Positions 8,429-17,087 are shown, counted from the first letter of the stretch. The stretch is DNA of 64,000 nucleotides from Myxococcota bacterium (GCA_023150875.1 JAKLKC010000006.1:1-64000), one strand, 5' to 3'. The notes: a model not told the origin generated them from the letters alone. A program made the numbers and translations.

Positions 8429-8556
8429 GCCTGCACCCACGGCGCGCACCCACGGCGTGCCACCACGGCGCGCTTGTGCCTGGGGGGGCCGGGGGGTATC
8501 TTCGGGGGGCGCCGGGCCGGGCGGTGGGCCGGGTGGCCGGAGCCGCTGGACCGCAC

Positions 8557-8931
8557 ATGGCCGAGGCGACGCTCCCCCTGGTCTACTCCTGCTCGGGCTG
8601 CTCGAACGCCGCGCAGCTCTGCAACGCGTTGGCGCTCCGCCTCGACCGGCGGGGGCTCGCCGAGATGTCGTGCATCGCGGGAGTCGGGGGCGGGGTCAAA
8701 CCCCTGGTGCGGCTGGCGAAGAAGGGGCGGCCCATCCTCGCCCTGGACGGTTGCCCGCTGCGCTGCGTGGCCGCCTGCCTGGAGAGGGCGGGAGTCCGCG
8801 CCGACCGGCACGTCCTGCTGTCGGACCTCGGGGTGACCCGGGAGGCCCACGCCGACGTCGATCCCCAGGACGTGGAGAGGCTGTGGCCCGGCGTGGCCGC
8901 GGCGGCGGAGGAGCTGGCGGGGCGGCGGTGA
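8557..8931 (+). CDS. DGC-type Cys-rich putative zinc-binding protein
   Basis: A 124-aa protein with cysteines C12, C15, C22, C39, C66, C70 and C74. The central LDGCPLRC contains the Asp-Gly-Cys signature of the DGC putative zinc-binding family. Cytoplasmic; no signal peptide or TM helix. The ATG at 8557 starts the recognisable domain; a longer reading from 8413 would extend into the repeat-rich intergenic region and is rejected. It lies divergently from the radical-SAM pair, and repeat copy 3 follows 58 bp downstream. The function of the family is not established; metal or Fe-S handling is possible. Confidence 0.7.
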   Translation: MAEATLPLVYSCSGCSNAAQLCNALALRLDRRGLAEMSCIAGVGGGVKPLVRLAKKGRPILALDGCPLRCVAACLERAGVRADRHVLLSDLGVTREAHADVDPQDVERLWPGVAAAAEELAGRR

Positions 8932-8989
8932 GCGGAATCCCGGGGGGAGGGCTCGGCGGGAAGAGGTCGGGAGCGCTCTCGCCCCGCCA

Positions 8990-9184
8990 ACCCTCCTCAG
9001 GCGATGAGCTGGAGGGGGACGGCCTCGGAGCGGATCCGTACCGCGTTTCCTCGTGCCCGAGCCCAGGCCGAAGGCCGGTGCCCGCGCCCGTGCCCGGCTG
9101 GGGCGTCCGATCACGGTGCCGTTGCCCACCACGGATCGGGCACGGGCTCGGAAGGAACCTTCAGTGGATTGCCCGACGATGGGT
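8990..9184. repeat. ~200-bp element with inverted termini, copy 3
   Basis: Same family and orientation as the copies at 4560 and 4762, with about 85-90 % identity by eye and a deletion near the GGGCTCGGGCAC unit. It lies between the DGC gene and the end of bcrD, so the three copies bracket the radical-SAM/DGC block in direct orientation. Confidence 0.7.
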
Positions 9185-9187
9185 ACC

Positions 9188-10087
9188 CTACCCCGTCATC
9201 AGCATGTCCAGGCGGCCCGAGCGGCGGAGCTGCTCCCGGCGGTAGGACCCCAGGAGCGCGGCGCCGATGGCTCCGGCGTGGATCGCCTGGGGGTGGGACA
9301 GGAACTCCAGCGGCGAGTGGGCCACCGCCAGGCGCTTGCGCTTGGGGCCCGCCTCCGCCGCCTCCGCCAGGCAGGCCAGCAGGCCCTCGTCCCGGGAGAG
9401 GCCCCCCGTCACCAGCACCGATCCCTCCACGCCGATGGCCCGCACCAGTTGGACCAGGCGGCCGGCGATGCTGGCGTGGATCCCCTTCAGGATGTCCGGC
9501 GGGCCGATCCCCCGGCTCACCATGTTGATCACATCGGTCTCCGCCAGCACCGCGCAGATGCTGGAGACCGTCTCGGGGGCGCGGGACTCCTCCTTGGAGA
9601 GGCGCCCCACGTCCTCCTGGGGAACGCCCAGGTAGCGGGCGATGTTCTCCAGGAACTGGCCGGTCCCGCTGGCGCACTGGCTGGTCATGCGGTGGGCCGC
9701 CACCCGCCCCCCCGGCAGGATCCGGATCGCCCGGGCGTGGAGGGCCCCCACGTCCAGCACCCCCGACGCCCCCGGCGCCAGCAGGGCGCAGCCCCGGGCG
9801 TGGGTGGTCATGCTGTAGAAGTGCCCGGTCCGGAAGGCCACCGAGTCCGCCTCCCCCGTCGTCGCCACGTAGTCCAGCGACTCCGGATCGCCGACCCCCG
9901 CCGCCGCGAGCCCCTCCTGCCAGGCGGACTCCACCACCTCGCTCAGGTCCCGGCGGCGGATCCTCTGGGCCACCACCGCGAGGATCTCCGCCTCCTCGCC
10001 GCCGCGGCTCCGCACCACCGCGACCTTCACCCCCGAGGAGCCGACGTCGACTCCCGCCGTCAGCGAGACCGGCACGTCCATGCTCAT
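9188..10087 (-). CDS. bcrD: Benzoyl-CoA reductase, ATPase subunit D
   Basis: A 299-aa ASKHA-fold ATPase that, with BcrA, forms the electron-activating half of class I benzoyl-CoA reductase. ATP hydrolysis there drives low-potential electrons from ferredoxin onto the aromatic ring. The phosphate-binding GVDVGSSGVKV is at about residues 12-22. Cysteines C138 (QCASGTGQF) and C178 (SSICAVLAETDV) match the conserved pair that holds the intersubunit 4Fe-4S cluster. The length fits BcrD (about 280 aa). It is the last gene of had-oah-dch-bcrCBAD; the ATG at 10087 overlaps the bcrA stop (ATGA). Confidence 0.9.
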   Translation of the reverse strand: MSMDVPVSLTAGVDVGSSGVKVAVVRSRGGEEAEILAVVAQRIRRRDLSEVVESAWQEGLAAAGVGDPESLDYVATTGEADSVAFRTGHFYSMTTHARGCALLAPGASGVLDVGALHARAIRILPGGRVAAHRMTSQCASGTGQFLENIARYLGVPQEDVGRLSKEESRAPETVSSICAVLAETDVINMVSRGIGPPDILKGIHASIAGRLVQLVRAIGVEGSVLVTGGLSRDEGLLACLAEAAEAGPKRKRLAVAHSPLEFLSHPQAIHAGAIGAALLGSYRREQLRRSGRLDMLMTG

Positions 10088-11508
10088 GCTCCCGTCCCTC
10101 CCACGTCCGCCGCCGGCCTCGGGGGCGGGGGATCGGCGCCGTCCCGGAGCGCCGGAGGCACCACCGCCCGGCCCGCCCGGTGGTCGTCCCACGCGAACAG
10201 CGCCGCGCCCAGCGCCCCCATGTAGATGGAGTCCGCGTGGATGTTCAGGTGGATCCCCTCGCCGTAGGTGTCCTTCACCAGCGCGCGCAGCTCCCGCGTC
10301 GCCGCCGGGTTCTTGCACACCCCGCCCGTGAAGGTGAACTCGTTCCTCACCCCGCCCGAGCGGGCCAGGAGCGCCATCGCCCGGAGCAGGATCGCCCGGT
10401 GGAGGCCGGCGAGGATGTCCTCCCGCCTCTCCCCGAGCGCCAGCCGCTCCCGGAGCTCCGCCCCCGCGAACACCGTGCAGGTGGAGTTCACCCGGACCAC
10501 CTTCCGGGCGCGGAGCGCCAGGGGCCCCAGCTCGTGCAGGCCCAGGTTCAGCTCGTCGGCGATGTAGCCCAGGTACCGGCCGCAGCCCGCCGCGCAGCGG
10601 TCGTTCATCTGGAACGACGTCACCACGCCCCCCTCGTCCACCTGGATCGCCTTGGTGTCCTGGCCGCCGATGTCCAGCACCGTCCGCGTCCCGGGGAAGA
10701 TCCGGTTGGCCCCCCGGCCGTGACACAGGATCTCGCTCCGAACCGCCTCCTTGGGGAAGGGGAGGGTCTGGCGGCCGTAGCCGGTCCCGGCGAAGGCGAC
10801 CTCCTCGATCTCCTCCGCCCCCACCTGGCGCGCCACCTCGGGGAGCACCCGGGCGACGGCGTCCCGCCTCTCCGCGGGGACCCGGGCGATCACGCGGTCC
10901 GCCGCCTCCCCCAGCAGCCTCGGGAAGTCCACCACCTGGACCCGCCGCTCCACCTCCAGGATCGCCCGGTCGAAGAGGGCGAGCAGCCTCTCGAAGGTGG
11001 GCCCTCCCCGGGCCGCGACGTCCTCCGCCCCCCGCACGTACGCCTCGGCCGCCACGTCCCGGAAGAAGTCGCTGCGCCGGCTCGCCCCCGGCTCGAACAG
11101 GGCCGCGGCCTCACCCCGCGTGCGGGCCAGGACCTCCTCCACCGCCTCCCGCAGCGCCCCCCTCCCGTCCACGGGGAACGAGGCGTCCACCGCCAGGGCG
11201 ATCTCCACGTCCAGCTCGTCGAGCTGGGACATGTAGAGGCCCAGCCGGAACGCCTCGGGGAGGCGCGCCTCCACGTCCCGGACGGTCTCCTCGGGGACCT
11301 CGCCCCCGGCGGCGAAGCGCTCGTGGAGCGCCCGCCGCAGCGCCTCGAAGCGGGCCGCCGTGTGGGCCTCCTGGCGGGCCACGGCGCTGGCCACGTGGTA
11401 GTTGCTGCGGCTGTTGGTGATCCCCTGCCCCACCACCCGCCCGTTCTCGTCCAGCAGGACCGCCTTGGTGGTGGTGGAACCGAGGTCGATGCCGACGACG
11501 CACCTCAC
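10084..11508 (-). CDS. bcrA: Benzoyl-CoA reductase, ATPase subunit A
   Basis: A 474-aa ASKHA ATPase that is partner of BcrD in the electron-activating module. GIDLGSTTTKAVLLD (residues 6-20) is the phosphate loop. GTGYGR, VLDIGGQDTKAI, CAAGCGRYLG (C305, C309) and NSTCTVFA (C344) follow in the family order. A ~220-residue segment between the first motif and GTGYGR distinguishes BcrA/BadF from the shorter BcrD. The length is slightly above the usual ~440. The GTG at 11508 overlaps the bcrB stop (GTGA), and the 3' end overlaps bcrD. Confidence 0.92.
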   Translation of the reverse strand: MRCVVGIDLGSTTTKAVLLDENGRVVGQGITNSRSNYHVASAVARQEAHTAARFEALRRALHERFAAGGEVPEETVRDVEARLPEAFRLGLYMSQLDELDVEIALAVDASFPVDGRGALREAVEEVLARTRGEAAALFEPGASRRSDFFRDVAAEAYVRGAEDVAARGGPTFERLLALFDRAILEVERRVQVVDFPRLLGEAADRVIARVPAERRDAVARVLPEVARQVGAEEIEEVAFAGTGYGRQTLPFPKEAVRSEILCHGRGANRIFPGTRTVLDIGGQDTKAIQVDEGGVVTSFQMNDRCAAGCGRYLGYIADELNLGLHELGPLALRARKVVRVNSTCTVFAGAELRERLALGERREDILAGLHRAILLRAMALLARSGGVRNEFTFTGGVCKNPAATRELRALVKDTYGEGIHLNIHADSIYMGALGAALFAWDDHRAGRAVVPPALRDGADPPPPRPAADVGGTGA

Positions 11509-12812
11509 GCGTACCCCCTGTTCCGCCGAGCGTCCAACATTTGGAAGTAGCTCTGAAGGCGGTTCTCGATGTTGGCCTTGCCGAAGTAGCGGGGATCGAC
11601 GAGGTCCGACTCCACGAAGCCGCCCGGGACTCCCGTGCGGCGCTCCAGCTCCCGCATCATCAGGAGCTGCCCGGCGCTGAAGGAGTTGCACGACTTCACG
11701 CTGTTCACCAGGAAGCCGTCGGCGCTGTAGTTCCGGATGGCCCGCTCCAGCATGTCGATGCGGGAGGGCAGGCCGAGGTTCGTGTAACAGCCCATGCAGT
11801 AGTCCGCCAGGGACTCGAAGGGGGCCTCCGGCGAGTGGCGGAACCCGTCGTCGTACAGCCCGCCCACCCGGGTGTAGGAGCTGCTGACCACCACCGCCCC
11901 CTCGCGGCTGAACATGCGCCAGAAGTCGAAGAAGCTGGTCCAGTTGGGGGGGCCCTCCACCACCAGGCGGTAGCGCTCCTCGGGGATCGGCCCGTCCGGG
12001 CCCGTCGGCCCCTCGCCCCGGCGCACCCTCTCCTCCACCTCGGACCGCAGCTCCCGGTAATACAGGACCGCGTCCTCGGTGCCCCGGAACGCCGTGAAGA
12101 TCGGTCCGATGTAGTAGACGCCCCCGAAGTAGCCGTCGATGGGCGACGGGCGGTTCCGGGCCGACTCCCACACCGCCACCAGGTCGTCCTCGGCCAGGGC
12201 GGAGAGGGCCAGACGGTGGCGGAGGTCGTCCATGTCCAGGCGGCGGCCCGCCACCTTCTCCAGCGCGGGGACCACCTCGTCCCGGAGCTGCTTCACCACG
12301 TACTCCCTCGCCTCGGGGGTGATGATCCCCGTCGGCTGGTAGGGGACGTGGAGCATCACCACCGGGCAGCGGTACGCCTCCTTCAGGAGCTCGAACCACT
12401 TCATGAAGGTGAAGCAGCCCGTGTAGGAGAGCAGGAGCAGGTCGGGCTCGGGCAGGGTCTCCCCCGTGGGCCCGACGTTGCCCCCCAGCATCATCCCGAT
12501 GTCGCACTTGACGTAGGTGCAGACGTCCTCGGAGTGCCCCATGCGCTCGGCCTCGGCGATGTAGGCGGCGGAGCGGCCCCGCATCCCCGACTGGAGCGCG
12601 TTGATCTCGGGGAGCACGGGCAGCATGCCCAGGGCGTCGATGACCTCGACGAGGTTCCCCGGGACGAAGGTGTAGACCACCTTCTTCCCCTCCTCCTTGG
12701 CCCGGGAGAGGCGCGTGTAGTGTCGCGCGATCATCTCCTTCTGCCGGCCCTGGGAGGCGTCCTTCGCCGCCTTGCCCGCCTGTGCGGCCCGTGACTCGCC
12801 CACCGTGCTCAT
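11505..12812 (-). CDS. bcrB: Benzoyl-CoA reductase, subunit B
   Basis: A 435-aa protein of the 2-hydroxyacyl-CoA dehydratase/BcrB fold, the same length as described BcrB proteins. With BcrC it makes the substrate-reducing module, which carries 4Fe-4S clusters. Cysteines likely to bind a cluster occur in DVCTYVKCDIG, SYTGCFTF, DYCMGCYTN and VKSCNSFS. KVVYTFVPGNLVEVIDALGMLPVLPEI is the family N-terminal motif, here given only to locate it. The ATG at 12812 overlaps the bcrC stop. An upstream extension seen as an open frame is antisense-type noise and was excluded. Confidence 0.92.
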   Translation of the reverse strand: MSTVGESRAAQAGKAAKDASQGRQKEMIARHYTRLSRAKEEGKKVVYTFVPGNLVEVIDALGMLPVLPEINALQSGMRGRSAAYIAEAERMGHSEDVCTYVKCDIGMMLGGNVGPTGETLPEPDLLLLSYTGCFTFMKWFELLKEAYRCPVVMLHVPYQPTGIITPEAREYVVKQLRDEVVPALEKVAGRRLDMDDLRHRLALSALAEDDLVAVWESARNRPSPIDGYFGGVYYIGPIFTAFRGTEDAVLYYRELRSEVEERVRRGEGPTGPDGPIPEERYRLVVEGPPNWTSFFDFWRMFSREGAVVVSSSYTRVGGLYDDGFRHSPEAPFESLADYCMGCYTNLGLPSRIDMLERAIRNYSADGFLVNSVKSCNSFSAGQLLMMRELERRTGVPGGFVESDLVDPRYFGKANIENRLQSYFQMLDARRNRGYA

Positions 12813-14035
12813 GGCGCGCCTCCCCACAGCTTGACCGCGTCGGAGAAGGCTCCCGCCTGCTCCCGGATCGTCTGGTGTTGGGCCGAGTTCTCGGAGTACT
12901 TGAACCCGGTATGCGGGATCCCCGCCTCGTCCAGGGCCTTCTCCAGCATCGGCTGGTCCAGGAGGGCCGGATCGCAGAACGAGGCCGCGGCGAATACCAC
13001 CCCGTCGGCCTTCACCTTCCGCACTCGCTCCACCAGGTCCCTCCCCTTCTCGTCGGCGCCGATGTAGCGGGTCGCCGTCGGCGCCCCCCACTTCAGGAAG
13101 GCGATGGCCAGGGCGTCCACCGGGTCGTCGGCGTCCAGAGCGCCCCCCCCTGCGTCCCCCGCCTCCTCCCGGGAGAGGGGGATGGGCCCCGAGACCGTCT
13201 TGAAGCCGAGTTGGAAGTCGTCGTCCACCAGGTCGCAGCCCGCCTTCTCCAAGGTGCGGATCAGGCCCACCGGGGGCTGCTCGCAGAAGGCCCCCAGCAC
13301 CACCACCCGCACGTTGTCGTAGGCCCGCACCCGCCGTTCCCGCGCCCCCGCGAGGTACTCGCGGATCAGGGCGGTGTGTTCCTCGGCCGACAGCACGGAG
13401 CCCGCCCGGGCCACCCGGTAGGCTTCCGAGGCCGGCACCCGGGAGGGCTCCCGGCGCCTCATGTCGTCCATCTCGGCGAGGGCCGCCCGCCGGGTGTTCT
13501 CGCGCCGGATCGCCTCCCGCAGCGCGTCCCGGTCCAGGGGGAGGGCGCCCCGCCCGTGGATCTCGCCGGCGATCCGCCGCAGCTCCCCGGCGTAGAAGCG
13601 CCCCCCCAGGGCGGGATCGAAGTTCTGGGGGAGGTCCAGGTAGGCGGTGTAGCGGTCCGGGAAGAGGAGGCGCCACATGCCTCCGAGGTTCCGGATCACG
13701 TCGCAGGTGGAGGGGAAGATCATCCCGTCCAGGGGGTCCAGGCCGCCGTCCAGGCCCAGCTCCACCACGCTCCGCGGGATGTGGCAGATGTAGGATTGGA
13801 AGTACGAGTCGCCCCGGATGATGTCGAGCTGGTCTCCACCCCCCTGGACCCCCACGGCCAGGCAGCCCAGGGCCTCCAGGAGGGGCCGGGGGGCGTAGAC
13901 GGGGAGGATCCCGATGGCCAGGGAGCCCGGGTGCGCCTCCTTCCAGCGCCTCACCGCGTCCAGGCGCAGGTCGTCGGTCAGGGTCGTCGCCCGCTCCAGC
14001 GCGGCGCCGGCGGGATCGCCGATCTCGGAGTTCAC
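12809..14035 (-). CDS. bcrC: Benzoyl-CoA reductase, subunit C
   Basis: A 408-aa protein of the BcrC/2-hydroxyacyl-CoA dehydratase fold, second half of the ring-reducing module. Motifs include LAIGILPVYAPRPLLEALG, FPSTCDVIRNLGGMW and FCEQPPVGLIRTLEKAGC, the last with a probable cluster cysteine. The start is the GTG at 14035. It lies 6 nt after GGGAGG and overlaps the dch stop as GTGA, the same coupling seen at the other bcr junctions. A GTG four codons upstream is less likely. Order dch-bcrC-bcrB-bcrA-bcrD follows the Thauera/Rhodopseudomonas arrangement. Confidence 0.92.
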   Translation of the reverse strand: MNSEIGDPAGAALERATTLTDDLRLDAVRRWKEAHPGSLAIGILPVYAPRPLLEALGCLAVGVQGGGDQLDIIRGDSYFQSYICHIPRSVVELGLDGGLDPLDGMIFPSTCDVIRNLGGMWRLLFPDRYTAYLDLPQNFDPALGGRFYAGELRRIAGEIHGRGALPLDRDALREAIRRENTRRAALAEMDDMRRREPSRVPASEAYRVARAGSVLSAEEHTALIREYLAGARERRVRAYDNVRVVVLGAFCEQPPVGLIRTLEKAGCDLVDDDFQLGFKTVSGPIPLSREEAGDAGGGALDADDPVDALAIAFLKWGAPTATRYIGADEKGRDLVERVRKVKADGVVFAAASFCDPALLDQPMLEKALDEAGIPHTGFKYSENSAQHQTIREQAGAFSDAVKLWGGAP

Positions 14036-14826
14036 GAGTCCTCCCACTTCGGGGGGCGGCGCTCCAGGAAGGCCGCGATCCCCTCGTTTCCGTCATGGCT
14101 GGGGAGGACCTCCCGGAGGTAGAGGGCCTCCACGTCGTCCAGGCGCCGGCCCAGGGCCTCCAGCGCGCCCGAGCCCAGCCGGGACGCCCCGCTGGCGTTG
14201 CGGAGCGCCGCCGCCGACAGGGGCGCCAGGTGCTCCCGGTACCACGCCAGCAGACCGTCGAAGGGGGCCTCCCCCAGCCGGCCGGTGAGGGCCCCCGCCC
14301 CTTCCAGCGCCTCGGGCCCGACGGTGGCGCCGGTGAGGACCAGGCGCTCCGCGAGCGCCCCCCCGAGGCGCAGGGGACCCAACGCCGCCAGCACCGGCGG
14401 GAACACCCCCAGGCGGACCTCGGGGCAGCCGAAGCGGGCCGACGGGGTGGCGAAGACGAAGTGGCAGGCGAGGACGACCTCGAAGGCCCCCCCGAGGCAG
14501 CGCCCCTCCACCAGCGCCGCCAGCGGCACCGGGCAGGACGCCAGCGCGCGGGTGAGGGCGTGGAAGCGGGCCAGCATCCCCGGCGCCTGCTCCCGCCGGT
14601 GCTCCTCCACCGAGGCGCCGTAAGAGAAGTGCGATCCCGCTCCCTGGAGGACGACCAGCTTCAGGTGGCGGTCCTCCCGGGCGGCGGCGATCTCCCCCGA
14701 GAGGGCCTCCATCATCGCCGAGTCCAGGACGTTGGCCGGGGCGCGGTCCAGCAGGAGGCGGAGGACCCGGCCGTCCTCGAACCGCTCCGCCCGGACGGCC
14801 GGGCGTTCCGGGAGGGGAGCCGTCAC
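14032..14826 (-). CDS. dch: Cyclohexa-1,5-diene-1-carbonyl-CoA hydratase
   Basis: A 264-aa crotonase-fold enzyme expected to hydrate the dienoyl-CoA made by benzoyl-CoA reductase to 6-hydroxycyclohex-1-ene-1-carbonyl-CoA. The N-terminal half contains LLLDRAPANVLDSAMM, the oxyanion-hole segment FSYGASVEEH and GRCLGGAFEVVLACHF, which is typical of Dch. The assignment rests on these motifs and on its position between oah and bcrC. The GTG start is 1 bp after the oah stop. It could be another crotonase by fold alone, but the operon makes Dch much the best call. Confidence 0.9.
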   Translation of the reverse strand: MTAPLPERPAVRAERFEDGRVLRLLLDRAPANVLDSAMMEALSGEIAAAREDRHLKLVVLQGAGSHFSYGASVEEHRREQAPGMLARFHALTRALASCPVPLAALVEGRCLGGAFEVVLACHFVFATPSARFGCPEVRLGVFPPVLAALGPLRLGGALAERLVLTGATVGPEALEGAGALTGRLGEAPFDGLLAWYREHLAPLSAAALRNASGASRLGSGALEALGRRLDDVEALYLREVLPSHDGNEGIAAFLERRPPKWEDS

Positions 14827-14827
14827 C

Positions 14828-15964
14828 TCAGGCCCCCTCGCCGGAGCGGTGCCGGAGCCAGCCCTCCCGGGCGGAGGGGAGCAGGACCTCTTGGACGAGC
14901 TGGGCGTCGAAGCGCGCCCCCTCGGCGAGGCGCTGCCGGAGGAGGACGAAGTCGATCTCCCGCTCGGCTCGGTCGCCGAAGTGGAAGGCGGGGAAGCCGG
15001 CGGATGCCTCGGTGTTCATGTTCAGGGCGAGCCAGGAGCGGTTGGTCTCGCTGTTGCGGTTCCAGTGCTCCAGCTTCTTCTTCCGCAGGCTCTCCAGCGT
15101 TTTGCGGGTGCAGTCGGGGAAGGTGTAGAGCAGGCGGCCCACCAGGCGGTCGACGGCCTCGTCCAGGGGGGCGAGGTCGATGGTGCAGCGCTTCTGGAGG
15201 TCCCGGGCGGCGGCGGCCTCCGCCCCGGTCTTCCAGTCGCCGTACACGATCCTGCCGGTCTCGTCCGAGAACCGGTCGGTGACCACCAGGGGGTTGGGGA
15301 TCCAGGCCCCCTCGGGGGAGCGGTGGACGGGCACCACCTCGTTGAGCAGGCCCAGGCGCATGGCCCGGTGGGCGGACCAGGGCTCGCAGAGCACCAGGGA
15401 CTCGGCGGCGTGGGCGTAGCCGACGTACAGGTCCAGGAAGTCGGTGGAGCCGCCGTCGGGGGCCGAGCCGTGGACCGGGCCCGCCTGGCCGAACCGCGCG
15501 TGATCGCCGGCGATGGAGAAGTCGCAGGCCATCCCGATCTCTTGCCCTCCCCCGATCCTCATGCCGTTCACCCGGCAGATCACCGGCTTGTCGCACAGGA
15601 GGATTCCCGTGACCATGTCGTTGAACAGGCGCATGTACTGGAGGTACTCGAGGGGCCTGCCGGAGTAGTAGGTCGCGTACTCCGCGGTGTTGCCCCCCGT
15701 GCAGAAGGACCGGTTCCCCGCGCCGGTGAGCACCACCGCCACGGCGCGCCGGTCCGCCGAGGCGCGGCGCAGGGCCAGGATCACGTCCTTGACCGCCGCG
15801 GTGGTGTAGGAGTTGAGCTGGGCCTCGTTGTCGAGGGTGATCCAGACCTGGTGCAGGCCCGGCACCTCGCGGCCGTCCTTGCCCTTGACGGGGCGCCGCT
15901 CGTAGCCGACGTGGCGGATCTCGTGGTCGGGGACGAGGTCGTGGTCGATGGGGGACGAGGACAC
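14828..15964 (-). CDS. oah: 6-oxocyclohex-1-ene-1-carbonyl-CoA hydrolase
   Basis: A 378-aa crotonase-superfamily ring-cleaving hydrolase that adds water to 6-oxocyclohex-1-ene-1-carbonyl-CoA to give 3-hydroxypimelyl-CoA. The size (crotonases are usually ~260 aa) and sequences FCTGGNTAEYATYYSG, MRIGGGQEIGMACDFSIAGD and GPVHGSAPDGGSTDFL are characteristic of Oah/BadI-neighbour enzymes. The GTG start at 15964 has GGAGGAG 4-5 nt upstream and is 1 bp from the had stop. It is the second gene of the benzoyl-CoA operon. Confidence 0.93.
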   Translation of the reverse strand: MSSSPIDHDLVPDHEIRHVGYERRPVKGKDGREVPGLHQVWITLDNEAQLNSYTTAAVKDVILALRRASADRRAVAVVLTGAGNRSFCTGGNTAEYATYYSGRPLEYLQYMRLFNDMVTGILLCDKPVICRVNGMRIGGGQEIGMACDFSIAGDHARFGQAGPVHGSAPDGGSTDFLDLYVGYAHAAESLVLCEPWSAHRAMRLGLLNEVVPVHRSPEGAWIPNPLVVTDRFSDETGRIVYGDWKTGAEAAAARDLQKRCTIDLAPLDEAVDRLVGRLLYTFPDCTRKTLESLRKKKLEHWNRNSETNRSWLALNMNTEASAGFPAFHFGDRAEREIDFVLLRQRLAEGARFDAQLVQEVLLPSAREGWLRHRSGEGA

Positions 15965-15965
15965 T

Positions 15966-17027
15966 TCACTCCTCCGGGAGCAGGACCATGCGGCGCTCGA
16001 GCCGGTGGTCGGCCATGCGGCCGAGGTAGTCGTTGATCTCGGCCATGGGCCCCTCCTCGACGAAGGGGTCGAGCTTCACCTTGCCCGTCCTCACCATGTC
16101 CAGGACCGAGGGGTACGCCTCCAGCGGGCACCCCCAGGTGCCGTGGGCGGTGGCGTCGTAGGCCATCAGGTTCGAGAGGCGGACCGACACCCGGTCGATG
16201 GTGTAGCCCACGAAGACCACCTGGGACGCCGGTCCCAGGATCCCGTAGGCCAGCGTCTGTCCGGCCGCCGTCCCGCTGCACTCCAGGATCACGTGGCGGA
16301 AGGAGGGGATCCCCCACTCCCGACCCAGCGCGCCCACCGTGGAGCGGACGGTGCGGGTGTCGTCGCCGGCGACCTGGATCACGGTGTCGGCGCCATAGGC
16401 CTGGGCCAGGGCCAGGGGGCCCTCCCGCACGTCGCACGCGATCACCCTCGCCCCGAGGGCCGAGGCGATCTGGACGGCGAAGCCGCCGACGCCGCCCGCG
16501 CCCACCACCACCACCAGGTCCCCCTCCCGGACCCCGGCCCGGGCCACCGCCTGCCAGGCGGTGGAGACGGCGTCGGCGACCACCGAGAGGGCGAGGATGG
16601 AGCCGGAGGCGAAGCCCTCCAGGCGGACGAGGGGGGCACCGGGCAGAAGGACGTGGGTGGCGAAGCCGCCGTGGATGTCGTTGCCAGGCATCTTCTGGCG
16701 GGGGCAGGCGTTGCCGCGCCCGGCGGCGCAGAACGCGCAGCGCCCGCAGGGCATGACCGCGGGCACCAGCACCGACGTCCCCAGGAGGTCGGCGCAGCCT
16801 TCCCCCACCTCGACGACGGTGCCGACGATCTCGTGGCCCAGGACCAGCGGGAGGGGGTGCCGCGGCGCCACCTTGCCCGAGGCGTAGCCCAGGTCGGTGT
16901 GGCAGAGGCCACAGGCGAGGGTCTTCAGGACGACCTCGCCGGGCCCCGGCGAGGGGATGGGAAGGGCGCCGCGCTCCAGGGAAGTCGAGCCCTGGTGCGC
17001 GTACCAGCCCACGGCTTCGATGGCCAA
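15966..17027 (-). CDS. had: 6-hydroxycyclohex-1-ene-1-carbonyl-CoA dehydrogenase
   Basis: A 353-aa zinc-dependent medium-chain alcohol dehydrogenase. Catalytic zinc residues are in CGLCHTD and GHE, and the structural-zinc loop is CGRCAFC-x7-C. The NAD-binding motif is VVGAGGVGGFAVQIA. In this operon it would oxidise the Dch product to the 6-oxo compound. The start is a TTG, supported by GGAGG 5 nt upstream. First gene of the operon, about 23 nt after the predicted transcription start. Confidence 0.92.
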   Translation of the reverse strand: MAIEAVGWYAHQGSTSLERGALPIPSPGPGEVVLKTLACGLCHTDLGYASGKVAPRHPLPLVLGHEIVGTVVEVGEGCADLLGTSVLVPAVMPCGRCAFCAAGRGNACPRQKMPGNDIHGGFATHVLLPGAPLVRLEGFASGSILALSVVADAVSTAWQAVARAGVREGDLVVVVGAGGVGGFAVQIASALGARVIACDVREGPLALAQAYGADTVIQVAGDDTRTVRSTVGALGREWGIPSFRHVILECSGTAAGQTLAYGILGPASQVVFVGYTIDRVSVRLSNLMAYDATAHGTWGCPLEAYPSVLDMVRTGKVKLDPFVEEGPMAEINDYLGRMADHRLERRMVLLPEE

Positions 17028-17056
17028 GTCGACCTCCGTCCGGCAAGGGCGGGCAC

Positions 17057-17085
17057 AGCCTAGGCGAGCCGACCCCCTGCGTCAA
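17057..17085 (-). promoter_or_regulatory. Promoter of had-oah-dch-bcrCBAD operon
   Basis: On the minus strand TTGACG (17085-17080), a 17-bp spacer and TAGGCT (17062-17057) precede the had start by 29 bp. The -35 region reads TGACGTTGACG, a short direct repeat that could also be an activator half-site. The promoter lies 2 bp beyond the stop codon of the upstream U32 gene, so the aromatic operon has its own start. Confidence 0.6.
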
Positions 17086-17087
17086 CG

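Larger units (their letters stand above)
8176..8556. other. non-coding region between divergent genes
   Basis: This 381-bp gap separates the minus-strand radical-SAM gene from the plus-strand DGC gene. It holds the radical-SAM promoter (8229-8256), two copies of the GGTGCCTGACACC motif with AT-richer flanks (8300-8428) and several short ACACCCTCGG and GCACCCACGGC tandem units. No coding sequence is supported in it. Confidence 0.6.

Noticed and set aside
4973-8449. A single minus-strand frame of 1158 codons covering both radical-SAM genes
   Set aside because: Only the part from 6415 down has family motifs and a ribosome site. The upper part is out of frame with the real 566-aa gene at 6475-8175 and is Arg/Pro-rich shadow sequence.
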